Source: Saccharina japonica (taxonomy: Eukaryota > Sar > Phaeophyceae > Laminariales > Laminariaceae). Taken from it: 64,000 bases of DNA. The stretch is taken from positions 428,985-492,984 of the forward strand of contig MEHQ01002986.1 of NCBI GenBank assembly GCA_008828725.1, given 5' to 3'. Position 1 is the stretch's first letter. Each line of letters opens with the position of its first letter. Positions 22,252 to 32,286 of the stretch are shown piece after piece. Made by a program: the position numbers and the translations under genes. The notes beneath the pieces are model-generated. The model saw only the letters and a program-made list of their open reading frames with translations, searched no databases and was not told the DNA's origin.

Positions 22252-22957
22252 CACTCGTGTGGTCCCACTTTAGTGCCGCATGCGGTGCCAGCCCAGCTTT
22301 TCCCATATCCCGAACGACGATGTCCGCACTAAAACCAGCTCTGCCTACTAGCGAGGCACCGCATTCTACAGCTGGGGGACCCCGAACCGTCCTGATTCAG
22401 TGCGGTACATACCAAGCTTGGCGGTACTACTCAGCTGCTGCTATTTCGTCTCGCCGAATTCAGAAAATAAATAATTAACTCTAATTTTGGTATGTACAAT
22501 AATTAAATAGTAATCAATCCAATACGAGTATAGGTCCAGCCACGAGCTTCCCGCGCTCCTGCATCCCCTCCTTGTGATTGTGCGTTATTAATAGCACAAT
22601 GCTGTACGTAGTACCCACCGGGTTATATCATACTGGTAGCATATTATACGTACTGCTGTTGTTGTTGGAAGACGTCGTGTTAAGTGACTATTATTGTCGA
22701 CCGGGTACGAGTAGTATATAGAAAGGGCTGTTTACTGTGAAGTACACACACATTCTTTCTGGTGCTCATATATTCGTTTCATAGCGATTTCCAGGGCACG
22801 ACGTACAGGAGCCGTGTCCTTACAACTTATGTTATAAGCGTGGTAAGAGTACGTCTGGTGTAGGCTGCGCTGTGTGCCGCGCTATCTCGGGACGACCATG
22901 GATCTTAAAAGGACACCGGTATGACTTAGATCGTCTCTTATCTTCATTACGTAAGCC
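22252..22957. other. Non-coding segment, D copy 1
   Basis: No gene recognised. A short diverged R tail (TTTACTGTGAAGTACACACAC) lies near 22,730-22,755. Confidence 0.4.
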
Positions 22958-23160
22958 TCGCCTTTTTCTTGTGTCGTTTCCATCCCATTTATTATCTTCG
23001 CCCCCTTCTTTTTCTCTCTCTCCATCATCATCCTGCAGTACGTAGCTCAGATCCGGGGTGACATGCCAAGTTGGCCCTTATCCCCACTCCGTCCCGGCAT
23101 TATAGGGATTCGAGGGTCTATGGGACTACGGCCATGCATGAAAATGAAGGACCCCCCCCC
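22958..23160. mobile_element. Reverse SINE interrupted by a plus-strand LINE tail module V
   Basis: 22,958-23,063 is SINE body in reverse (CATCCCATTTATTATCTTCG). 23,085-23,160 is module V in plus orientation (CCGTCCCGGCATTATAGGGA to a 13-C run). In copy 2 the SINE resumes after the C run with a repeat of the target (GATCTGGGGTCAC); in copy 1 that part is deleted and the two C runs are fused. Confidence 0.7.
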
Positions 23161-23384
23161 CCCTCCCCACTACGGTTACTCCTTGCGTTTTTATCGCAAG
23201 AAGCCATGTCTTCCCTCACGTCGATTCGCGTCGAATTGCGCCTACCGACGCTACGTATATGGCCACGCTGTGATACATTTGGGCGTTCGGCAAAATGGTT
23301 CCTTTTTTTTCTTGCAATAAAAATCTCAAAAGCTCACCACGACGGCACTCGATTTCGGGTACGTATATACCAAAATGCTGCTAT

Positions 23385-23505
23385 TTACGGGGGACCATAG
23401 TAAATAGGACCAAATATTGTTAGTAAACGTGGAAAATATATATACTGTAGGTTTTTGTTTGTACCGTACGTCCTATTTACTAGTATTTACTATGGTTCCC
23501 CGCAA
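23385..23505. mobile_element. TA-type MITE family T
   Basis: TTACGGGGGACCATAGTAAA on the left; TTTACTATGGTTCCCCGCAA on the right; interior ATTGTTAGTAAACG and TAGGTTTTTG. Equivalent at 58,637-58,759. Confidence 0.7.
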
Positions 23506-23672
23506 TAGTACAAGCAGTATTAATAATTATAATAGTTGCATTTGAAGCTAACCACTACGATTGATGGACCTCTCTCGTACCCGGTACGTTGGCATTTCAC
23601 TTGCTTTTTACTTTTCACCAGTTTTACCCATTAATTTGCGTTTATTTTGTTGGGGCTTTTCTCTGTCTCATA

Positions 23673-23846
23673 GCCTGTGACCACAGAATTAGTCTGTGAC
23701 CACAGAATTTGTACCTCTGACCTGGTATCTCTCTAGGATTAGGAATCAGGACAGACATCAGTAGTGGGTGTACTGAATGTAGTGATTGATGCACTTGGGT
23801 GGGTGGAAATAACGGGTTTAATGTTTAATGTGAAGACAACACACAC
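23673..23846 (+). repeat. Diverged repeat R
   Basis: Contains a doubled GTGACCACAGAATT, then ATCAGGACAGACATC, GGTGTACTGAATGTAG and TTTAATGTGAAGACAACACA, clearly R but diverged. Equivalent at 58,926-59,100. Confidence 0.6.
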
Positions 23847-24084
23847 CGGGGCGACCGGCTTGTAACGAAACAAATACCTGTGGCTCTAAAAACTTGGAGC
23901 AATTTGGCCCCCAAACGTAGGTGGTCTCTCGGTCAACACCAGCAGGACAACTACGCGTAGCTCGTAAGCGCAACTACCCGGCGGGTGACAGATTCTTCCG
24001 TTTTTCCGCATAAGAGTACCTGATACTGCTGGATGATGTGCGTACCATTGCATGTTTGCGGTATACCTGGTATATGATGGCATC

Positions 24085-24136
24085 ATCCTGCTGGTGGTGG
24101 TGGTGGTGGTGGTAGGTGGTGGTGGTGGTGGTACAT
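24085..24136. repeat. TGG/CCA trinucleotide repeat
   Basis: (GGT)n interrupted once; minus-strand reading gives a poly-Thr or poly-His artefact. Equivalent at 59,345-59,390. Confidence 0.85.
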
Positions 24137-24960
24137 AGGTGTGTTCTATCATCGCTGTATGAATCGCAATCGTGGCGCCTTCCACCTTCTTTGTTTGTGT
24201 CCTTCGCTGACATCAAGCCGTGTTCTTTCTTCTGTCATCTACAGGCAGTAGGATCGATATAGTAACAGCAGGACACACCCAAAGAATGCCCGTGCTGATT
24301 CTTCACCCGACGTATGATATGCATGTATGTTGTATTTACAGTCAGTTATAAAATACGTACGTAGTGCACTGCTGTACTTAAACCGAAATATTACTCTAAT
24401 TCCAAGTGATTTGTCCCCACAGGGGGACTGCAAGCTCAAAAGGTGGTCTTGTCTCTATATACAAAACAGAATGCAAGCCGTAAGCCGTGTAGTTGTAGTA
24501 GTAGTATGATATGTACCTTAACTCTAATATGGCCTTGTCGTCTTTTCCTTCAGAAAAAATGATCCCTCACTAATTCCAAGTAGTTTTGTTTCCTGGCGAC
24601 AAGCCGATTTACCTGGTCTTACCTCTATTATGGCCTTAAACCGGTTGGTCTTAACATAAATGGGTACGTACACCACTCCTGTGTATGCGAATATCGTAGA
24701 GAAAGAGAGGTGCAAGCTACCACGGCCACAAACTACGACCCAAATTCATAGCAAATGCAGCAGCAGTGTGTAATGTATATATGTAGGGTAACAACGAATG
24801 GTTTCAGAACGGAAAGGTCTACGGAACAAGATATTTTTCCGAAATCATCTGGTCCCCCCACTACGTACGGAACAAGAAGTTTTTCGGAAATTATCTGGTC
24901 GAGACAAGAGGGCCTTCCGAAAATATAATGTTCGACTTTTTTTTTTTCATGTAGCACCCT
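24137..24960. other. Non-coding segment with P2 fragments, D copy 1
   Basis: Partial P2 pieces (ATTCCAAGTGATTTGTCCCC near 24,400 and ACTAATTCCAAGTAGTTTTG near 24,570). No gene recognised. Confidence 0.45.
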
Positions 24961-25214
24961 TAACCCTTTCAGAACTGCGAAAAATATCCCACACTAATTC
25001 CAAGTAGTTTGTCTCCAAAAACGGGGGACCGGTTCTCGCCCCATTCAGAACTGAAAATTTATCCCACACTAATTCCAAGTAGTTTGTCCCCTAAAACGGG
25101 GAACCGGTTCTTAAGGGGTAAACGGTTTTGTTGTCGAGAAACCGACGCGCTGAAAAACGAAAAACGACCACACCTCCTGTGCAAATTCAACGTCCTTTAC
25201 GGGTACGAATGTAC

Positions 25215-25215
25215 G

Positions 25216-25246
<31 letters not shown>
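25215..25246. repeat. (GTT)n microsatellite, short allele
   Basis: 32 bp, about 10.7 units. The matching locus in copy 2 (60,469-60,599) has over 37 pure units plus more after an interruption. Confidence 0.95.
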
Positions 25247-25486
25247 GGTTCGTTGCTCTTACATTAAAAACCATCGCCACAACAATGCAGTGCGTCGTAG
25301 CCACAGGAAAGGCTCCAGCTGCCAGTAACACTCTGGAGATGGGGAAATATTACCCCGTTCAAAACTGCAAAACTCATCCGACACTAATTCCAAGTAGTCT
25401 GTTCCCAAAAACGGGGGGCCGGTTCTTAACCCATTCAGAACTGAAAAAAATGTCCCACACTAAGTTCAAGGAGTTTGTCCCCAGAA

Positions 25487-25933
25487 GAGTCGCCTTTACC
25501 GCAATTCTGAATTATTATATAGGATACAGTATATAAATCGGGGACTTGGTTGTGGCCTTCGTGTGGTTCCAGTGTTATGAGGCCGGATATTTAGAAAAAC
25601 GCCGAAAACACTACTTTCGACCCTAACTCTAACCCTAACCCCACCCCCGTCCCCGCCCCGACCCTTCGGAGCTTTGTCTCGAAAAAAGCAGGCGTTTTTT
25701 TTTTTTTTTAAAAAATTGGGCGACCCCCCTAAAAGGTATAAAAATTTCCCCCTCTTCTTTTTTTTTTTTTTAAAAAATTGGGCGACCCCCCTAAAAGGTA
25801 TAAAAATTTCCCCCTCTTCTTTTTTTTTTTTTTTGAAAAATTGGTCGACCACACTAAAAGGTATATAATAAAATATTCCCCGATTTCCATACTTTATCCT
25901 AGATAATATTCAGTGGTGCGGTAAAGGCTACTG
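25487..25933. mobile_element. hAT-like MITE, 447 bp, with 8-bp target duplication
   Basis: CCCCAGAA occurs immediately before (25,479-25,486) and after (25,934-25,941), and only once at the empty site in copy 2 (60,832-60,839). Ends are inverted: GAGTCGCCTTTACCGCA on the left and CAGTAGCCTTTACCGCA as the complement of the right, with similarity continuing for about 30 bp. An 8-bp duplication plus CAG-type ends is characteristic of the hAT superfamily. The interior has no transposase: it holds a CCCTAA-like stretch (about 25,620-25,643) and roughly 60-bp repeats with T12-15 runs. Confidence 0.9.
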
Positions 25934-26045
25934 CCCCAGAAACGGGGGGCCGGTTCTTAACCCATTCAGAACTTACTTGAAAACATGTCCCACATTAGTT
26001 CCAAGTAGTCTGTCCCCAAATTCGTGGGACCAGTTCTTAAGGGCT

Positions 26046-26514
26046 TAAGCCTGAGGAGGAGGGGATACTTGAGACGCCGCGACTTGCGGAGAGCTGTCCA
26101 TACAACAAGTACTGACTGCCTGGTTATTTATTGCAATTTGTATGATATGATACGAGTGTATATAGTCTGTTTTTTTTTGTGGTTGTTTGTACGTTCTACT
26201 TGTCGTGTCCTTATTAGTATCCCCCTGGTACCAGTGCAGTACACCCGTTTGGCCTATGTGTGGCACATGTAATGCATCCTCGCTTGTGGTGTCTCTCGAT
26301 GTCTCCAAGTTGGGAACGGAGAATAATGGTATACGATGTATGAGTGGAACAAGCGCTCGATATATCTATAGATGATTGTCAGATGACAAATAAAATACAA
26401 ATAATTTTAGGAACGGGACGGACACATGGACACTGGATACATATGTATACATATATACGTACGCACACTGCTGTCTGTGTTCGATATCTATACACTCTTC
26501 TGCTACTGCTGTAA
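26046..26514. other. Non-coding segment, D copy 1
   Basis: No gene recognised. Confidence 0.4.
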
Positions 26515-26640
26515 CTGTTCGTCGCATCCCATTTCTATCATCTTCATCCTTCTTTTTATCTCTCCCTCCCATGTATGAATATGATACTCCCTACTAATGG
26601 CTGCAGTCGTAACTCAGATATACGTACGTACAGATCCCGG
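26515..26640 (-). mobile_element. SINE body remnant, reverse
   Basis: CATCCCATTTCTATCATCTTC and CGTAACTCAGAT match the complement of the SINE body, diverged and interrupted. Equivalent at 61,422-61,540. Confidence 0.5.
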
Positions 26641-26688
26641 GTCACGTACGACGTACGACCGTACATACAATACAGAAGTGCCGGTTGT

Positions 26689-26866
26689 CGCTATATGGCA
26701 GTGCATTGTCTGCTCTGCTTACTGCACTGAGCGTAGTATCTCTGTGTCGTAGTTTTGTGACCACAGAACTGGTACCTTTTTAGGATGAAGAATCGGCACG
26801 GACACTGGGTGTGCTGGATGTCGACGGGTAGAAAGGAAGGTTTAATGTGAAGAACACACACACACA
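26689..26866 (+). repeat. Repeat R
   Basis: Near-complete R lacking the first bases; ends in (AC)n. Equivalent at 61,586-61,766. Confidence 0.75.
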
Positions 26867-27059
26867 TACTGCCGGTATGCGCCAGCCAAGCAAGAATACC
26901 GGCACTATACCGTCAACCGGCACTACTCCAAACACTACTACGTACACTGCCCAATTCCCATACGTACTACGAGGTAGTAAGCGATTTCACGGGCACTAAA
27001 GAGGGCAAGCGGCACTATAATAGAGGGACCACGACTACCTGTATGTAGCATGCTCCTAT

Positions 27060-27220
27060 GCCGCCGCCCCCTTCCCGGAAAAACGTATTGAGCGCCCCAA
27101 ATGTTGGAGGTGTCTCTATCAGGAGTAGGAACGGTGCGCTCCATCTCGAAAGGGATTCGTGGTCAATGGTCAAACGACGACTAAGACAAGCAGCAAATGA
27201 GTATGCCCCCCCCCCCCCGG
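27060..27220 (+). mobile_element. LINE tail module K with C tract
   Basis: CCAAATGTTGGAGGTGTCTC, then TCGAAAGGGATTCGTGGTCA, then GCAGCAAATGAGTATG and a run of cytosines. One frame reads PNVGGVSIRSRNG followed by basic residues. Equivalent at 61,957-62,110. Confidence 0.65.
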
Positions 27221-27232
27221 CGCGCCCCCTTA

Positions 27233-27345
27233 ACCCCTTAAGAAAACCGGTCCCCCGTTTTTTAGGGGACAAAATTTTTAACCTTGGGCGGGGGAAAAAT
27301 TTTTAGCTGTTGGAATATTTTTTCAGATTGTAGCAACCGAATGGG
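27233..27345 (-). mobile_element. TTAA-type mini element P2, corrupted copy
   Basis: Compared with the clean copy 2 version (62,138-62,226) this one has stretched A, T and G runs (AAAATTTTTAACC, GGGGGAAAAATTTTTAG). The pattern resembles base-calling error near homopolymers. Confidence 0.55.
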
Positions 27346-27466
27346 GTGCCCCCCCCACCCTCCCCGCTTGGGTTATACCTCTTACCGTGTACTGTAGTAG
27401 TATTGGTAGTAGTACCGGTATATAACACGCAAGATAAAACTAAAATACATCCATACCCTCGCATCA

Positions 27467-27675
27467 CCGGGGGGGGACCATAGTAAGTAGGACCCAACAT
27501 TGTTGATACAATTAGGTAAATATTTACCAGGTACGAATAAACTTTTTAAAAAAACAGCGGTGAAATCGAGGATTTCGTGCCAGTCCTCATCTTTGCGCGC
27601 TGAGTGGGATACTTGGAACAAGTAGGTTTTTGTGTTTGCCGTAGGTCCTATTCACTACAGTATAGCCCCCCGTTA
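27467..27675. mobile_element. TA-type MITE family T carrying the 50-bp dispersed motif
   Basis: Ends GGGGGACCATAGTAAGTAGG and CACTACAGTATAGCCCCCCG. The middle contains ACAGCGGTGAAATCGAGGAT, the 50-bp motif, making this copy longer than usual. Equivalent at 62,351-62,560. Confidence 0.6.
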
Positions 27676-27821
27676 TTGGGCGGGCTTCCAAGCGGAGAAA
27701 GGGGGTAGTGCAGATGCAGACGCAGACGCTGAGCGAAAGAGTCTACGAGATTCTGGGTGCGTGCGAGCGAGCGACCCCCCTGGTTCTGGGGGAAAAGCGG
27801 CGCTCAAATAAAAATTAATGC

Positions 27822-28020
27822 CAGGGTGTGTTATCTTGCGTGTGGGGGTGTGGTATCTTGCGTGTCGGTGTGTTTTTTTGCGTGTGGGGGTGTGATATCT
27901 TGCGTGTATGGGGTGTGATATCTTGCGTGTGGGGGTGTGGTATCTTGCCAGGGGGTGTGCTATCTTGCGCGTGGGGGTGTGTTATCTCGCCAGGGATTGT
28001 GATATCTTGCGTATGGGGAT
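27822..28020. repeat. 22-bp minisatellite (GGGGTGTGRTATCTTGCGTG)
   Basis: About nine units of 20-23 bp, giving a repetitive Cys/Trp/Gly-rich frame that is a by-product. Equivalent at 62,702-62,905. Confidence 0.85.
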
Positions 28021-28289
28021 TAAAACCTCAACGTCGATTTCTCCCCTTTTGAGCCCCGATATATTGTGATGTACCCTGGTGAGCGATAGGGGTGGATTAC
28101 ATACATGGGTTTAATGACTTGAGCTACGTATTATTGTGGGTTCATTCATTTCGAGACTAAAGAGGGACTTAAACGATATCAACCAAGCCAATCACCAACC
28201 CACACCGATGGCGTGGGGATGGAGCTTGGATGCGGCTTCGGACTCAAGAATAGAACGTGAAGAGTGCATATTGGGAAGAAGGAGGGAGC

Positions 28290-28465
28290 AAGGACAACAA
28301 ATGGGGTATTATTTTTGATAAATCTGGGCGGGAAGTAGACAGAAGGATGTTAGACTTTGCGCATAGGTTCCCTTGGTTTCCGTGGTTTTTGGCTTTCGGG
28401 AATGTTATGAGTGACCAATGTTGAAGCTCATGCTGCACATTGTCGGATGGCAAATATAATCATAA
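28290..28465. repeat. Dispersed repeat Q, second copy
   Basis: Matches 13,004-13,190 with substitutions (TTCCCTTGGTTTCCGTGG; CATGCTGCACATTGTCGG). Upstream frame 28,136-28,318 (60 residues) has no recognisable domain. Equivalent at 63,174-63,350. Confidence 0.6.
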
Positions 28466-28534
28466 TAAATCTTAGGTGTTATCAACCGTCTATTGTATAC
28501 TCAGTATGTACGAGCACCGTGAGCGCCCGGCAGT

Positions 28535-28645
28535 ACGGTCGGGATCATGCCCCCCGCGGTGCTCCGTCTCGAAAGGGATGCGTGGTCAATGGTCAAATGA
28601 CTAAGGCAAGCAACAAATGAGTACGCCCCCCCCCCCCCCCCCCCC
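28535..28645 (+). mobile_element. LINE tail module K with long C tract, end of block copy 1
   Basis: GGTGCTCCGTCTCGAAAGGG to GCAACAAATGAGTACG then about 18 C. Similarity to copy 2 (63,435-63,519) stops inside this C run. Confidence 0.7.
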
Positions 28646-28764
28646 TACCCCTACTTGAGAGCGCCCAAGATAAGGAGCGGTCAAATCGGCATATGTCCCT
28701 CTCGCCTATACTAACAACTACTGGTATATATTGCCCGCTGCAGATAGGAGCAAGGTGTAGTTAA

Positions 28765-28853
28765 CCCTTTTAGAACCGCAGTCCCGTTTTGGAGACAATC
28801 CACACTAATTCTGAGTAATTTGTCCCCAAAACGGGACTCCAGTCCTATAAGGG
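28765..28853. mobile_element. 89-bp TTAA-type MITE, family P1
   Basis: TTAA at 28,761-28,764 and 28,854-28,857. Ends CCCTTTTAGAACCGCAGTCC and, from the right, CCCTTATAGGACTGGAGTCC; 28-bp inverted ends with about five mismatches. Fits piggyBac-like non-autonomous elements. Confidence 0.85.
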
Positions 28854-29018
28854 TTAAGAGCGCTTGTTTTGGCTTGTCATTGTCACGGGCCGCTCTTAAG
28901 TCGGGGTACCTACTCCCTCTATCGATATACACATTTAGGAAGGACACACCGATACATTCAAACACGGGAGGCCCCTTGTCTCTTTACTTCTTTACCCAGG
29001 GTCAGACAACTATTTTAA

Positions 29019-29132
29019 TATCACGGTTAAAAAGTAAATACGACCAAATCTTGTTCGTAGAAATACAGTATCATAGGGAAATATATACCTGGGTGTACCG
29101 TCGGTCCTATTTACTATGGTCCCCCGTAATAC
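29019..29132. mobile_element. TA-type MITE family T, left end decayed
   Basis: Right end TTTACTATGGTCCCCCGTAA is intact; left end ATATCACGGTTAAAAAGTAA is diverged. Confidence 0.6.
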
Positions 29133-29137
29133 TAAGC

Positions 29138-29328
29138 AATATGACCGCCTTCTATCGGGATACCGCCTTACTCAGACCGCCTTATATCGGGATACCGCCT
29201 TACTCAGACCGCCTTATATCGGGATACATACTGCCTTACTCAGACCGCCTTATATCGGGATACCGCCTTACTCAGACCGCCTTATATCGGGATACCGCCT
29301 TACTCAGACCGCCTTATATCGGGATACG
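29138..29328. repeat. 32-bp tandem repeat abutting the assembly gap
   Basis: Units read ACCGCCTTACTCAG then ACCGCCTTATATCGGGAT, about six in a row, cut off by the N run. Confidence 0.9.
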
Positions 29329-29351
29329 NNNNNNNNNNNNNNNNNNNNNNN
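29329..29351. other. Assembly gap, 23 N
   Basis: Run of N directly after the 32-bp array; the array probably continues in the gap. Confidence 1.
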
Positions 29352-29730
29352 GGTATTGGGCGAGTCGCATGGAGGGTGAGCTGCATCCTGCTAAGAACCG
29401 CCTCTGAGGCGGACTTGCATATGGACGACAGCTTCAATGAGTTAATTTAATTTCTGGTGTGGCCACTTCCGGAGACAGCAATGGGTTTTACTATGTAACT
29501 GCCTCGCGGACGCCTTACCATATTAACACTACGTGATACGACCATTCCCCTTGTGCGGAACAAAGGTTCTCCACCCCGCACAAATGATCTACTCGACCGC
29601 CAGCTTTGGTGACCGCCAAAAAAAATAACAAAAAAAACGGCACCCTGGTTATCTAGCTCGCGCAGCGAGTGGCGTGTTTTACAGCGTCGTTGCCAACCGA
29701 CGCCAACCCAACCTATAAATATATCATATA
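29352..29730. other. Unique spacer between the block copies
   Basis: No gene recognised. Ends with a 9-G run where similarity to copy 1 begins. Confidence 0.5.
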
Positions 29731-30959
29731 GGGGGGGGGTTATAAGGATTACCCTTGGCTGGGCGATTTATCGATATTCTACCCCTATCGCTCAGTAGGT
29801 AATACCCCCACACCAAGTTAACAACGGAAGACATTGCACGCCACGAGAAGAACGAAAGACATTGCATCCCCGTCCTTCAGAAAATGTGACATCCAAAGCG
29901 TGCTACTGTACCTCTATAGTATAATAGAGTACACCTTCGCCACGGAGTATATAAACCGTCATAAAAAAAGCGCCGAGTTGAGTTTGCACAGCCAGGGGTG
30001 TCACATCGTTTTCGCACAGAAAACGGGGAAGGTTTGTTTCGCGAATATACTGGCTGGTTGATTTTGATGACAGCAGTACACTCGTTACTGGCTGAGCCAG
30101 CCAGTCAGTGCCCAGCCCCCTAGGTAATACATCATCAGCACCATAAATAACAATAATAGCTGTTATATTGGTATAATATCTTCCCGTACATATATGCATA
30201 CCCGGTACGTACTACTGCTGTTAATATTAATAGATAAATCGCTGTGAGAGTAAATGGGGGAAGATCTGGCTCAACATGAGAGAAAAAGGCCTCTATCCTC
30301 TATCTAATACCTGGTATTAATAACCAACCAGCCAAAACTTCCAAAATTTCGAGACTACGCCGTATACACAAGTTCAACAACAGTATTACGATTTTTGAAC
30401 TTTTCTAATTTTCTACCAGTATACCAGCTGGTACCAGGTAGTATATAACCGGTAGCCTACGTGATCGGAAATAAAAAACGAAATAAACAATATGACGCCG
30501 AGATACCGGTAAACAGATTATTATCCCCGATATTCTGCCAACCCCCTCCCGTCCAGCCTGACTTGCATACCGGTATAGAAATGTTGATCATTGACCAGAT
30601 TATCACGGATTTGATCTCTCACTGCCTTGTATATATTAAAAATTAGAAAAAAAAAACAGCTGTGAGATCGAGGCTTTCGTCGAAACTCATCTTTGCTACT
30701 ACTGTAGCTGAGTGTAATACTTCGATCGCGCGTACTTACGGGTTTTATATGTGATACCGTTCGTCAAATTGCATATAATATGCACTTCGTAAGTTTTCAC
30801 AGGCGCATATCAAACTTTCGTGACCAACTACACTTCGTATATTTTAACAGAGGGCGCACATCAAACTTTCGTGACCAAGTATAGACTAAGAGCACAGGTG
30901 CGGTATATTGCACTACGCTACTATTAATATTAATACATCATGTATATATGATTCGTTAT

Positions 30960-31735
30960 TATAGATGTTCGTATCGAAAGTTTTGGTATATCGTACCGGA
31001 AGTTTTGCTATATCGTATCGTAAACTTTGGATTGTATCGCATTGGAAAAATTCGATATACCCTATCGAACGTTTTTTTTTCCCTCCATCGACATTTACGT
31101 ATATGTGTGTCTGGTATGTTACTGAACGGAGGCATACATGGTATGTATTGTTTGTCGATATCATATCGAACTCGATTTCGCTTATCGATATCGTATCGGA
31201 CTTGACTATGCTTATTGATATAATATCGAAACCGATCCGTTAATCGATATCGCAAAGGAATCGATTAAGTTAATCGATATCACATGATAATCGATTCCGT
31301 TCATCGATTATCGTATCGAAACCGACTCGGTTTATCGATATCGTATCGAACTCGACTACGTATGCTTATCGATGTCGTGTCAAAACCGATCCCGTCTATC
31401 GATATCGCATAGGAATCGATTATGTCAATGGATATCACATGAGACTCGATTCCGTTTATCGATATCGTATCGAAACCGATTCGGTTTATCGATATCGTAT
31501 CGAACTCGATCTCGTGTGTGTCGGACTCGATTCCGTGTATCGATATCGTGTCGAAAATCGATCCCGTTTATCGATATCGCATAGGAATTTATATGATGTT
31601 AGTCGATAGCACGTGATACTCGATTCCGTTTTTCGATATCGTATCGGACTCGATTCCGTTTGTCGATATAGTATCTGACTCGATTATGTTTATCGATATG
31701 GTACCGGCCTCGATTCCGTTGATCGATATCCAGAT
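30960..31735. repeat. 30-bp minisatellite, copy 2
   Basis: Same array as 5,260-6,040 with small differences in a few units. Confidence 0.85.
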
Positions 31736-32040
31736 TCCACCTTTCACTTATTATACGAAATATACTTAAAATAAACGTCGACCACATACTACAGAATTCT
31801 TCACGAGTCATCACCCGACTCGCGGGTCGGGTCAGGATGTTTTCAAACTTTACGGGCCGAGCCGGATCGCGTCAGGAGACTTTCAAACTCTCAGGGATGG
31901 GATCAGGTCACCTTCACAGCCCTGCATATACTCGTGCATACCAGGAATGCTATTTAATATCATCGTGGAATTTAGAACCAAGCGCGGCCTCATGAACGGG
32001 AGAGTGCCAAACGCTAGCACTGCGTTACCCTGTACGTAGT

Positions 32041-32127
32041 ATTAGTAGTAGTAGTAGTAGTAGTGGTAGTAGTAGAGGTAGTAGTAGTAGTATTAATAGT
32101 AGTAGTAGTAGTAGTAGTAGCAGTAGC

Positions 32128-32163
<36 letters not shown>

Positions 32164-32255
32164 NTACTACTACTGCTACCACTACTACTCTACTACTACT
32201 ACTACTACTACTCTCTGCTACTACTACTACTACTACTACTATTAATACTACTACA
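32041..32255. repeat. (TAG)n, single N, then (TAC)n
   Basis: TAG units run to 32,163, N is at 32,164, and complementary-type TAC/CTA units run to about 32,255. The strand switch at a single N looks like two contig ends joined in a shared microsatellite. Confidence 0.85.
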
Positions 32256-32286
32256 GCTACCACCCTTTCCCCCCCCCGCCCCATGA

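Larger units (their letters stand above)
24961..26045 (+). repeat. P2 array: clusters of about 80-bp TTAA-type monomers
   Basis: Monomers follow the pattern CCCATTCAGAACTG, then CCCACACTAATTCCAAGTAG, then GGGGGACCGGTTCTTAA. Two lie in series at 24,961-25,115 and at least three in series at about 25,360-26,045, the middle one split by the hAT-like MITE. Successive monomers abut at TTAACCC or CGCCCC. Copy 2: 60,213-60,370 and 60,705-60,945. Confidence 0.75.
4016..28640. repeat. Copy 1 of the large duplicated block (A/B-I-C-D)
   Basis: Order and orientation of all landmarks match 29,731-63,519: 30-bp minisatellite, TAG repeat, SINEs, CTG/CAG region, 315-bp array, I hairpin, C unit and D segment. 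Similarity starts just after a G tract on the left and ends inside a C tract on the right. Differences between the copies are mostly one-base indels, microsatellite length and a few transposon insertions. Confidence 0.9.

Noticed and set aside
25618..25645. Chromosome end or interstitial telomere
   Set aside because: Only a few imperfect units inside a transposable element; not enough to call a telomere.
27828..28052. Cys/Trp-rich repetitive peptide
   Set aside because: Direct translation of a 22-bp minisatellite whose unit length is not a multiple of three, so the frame drifts.
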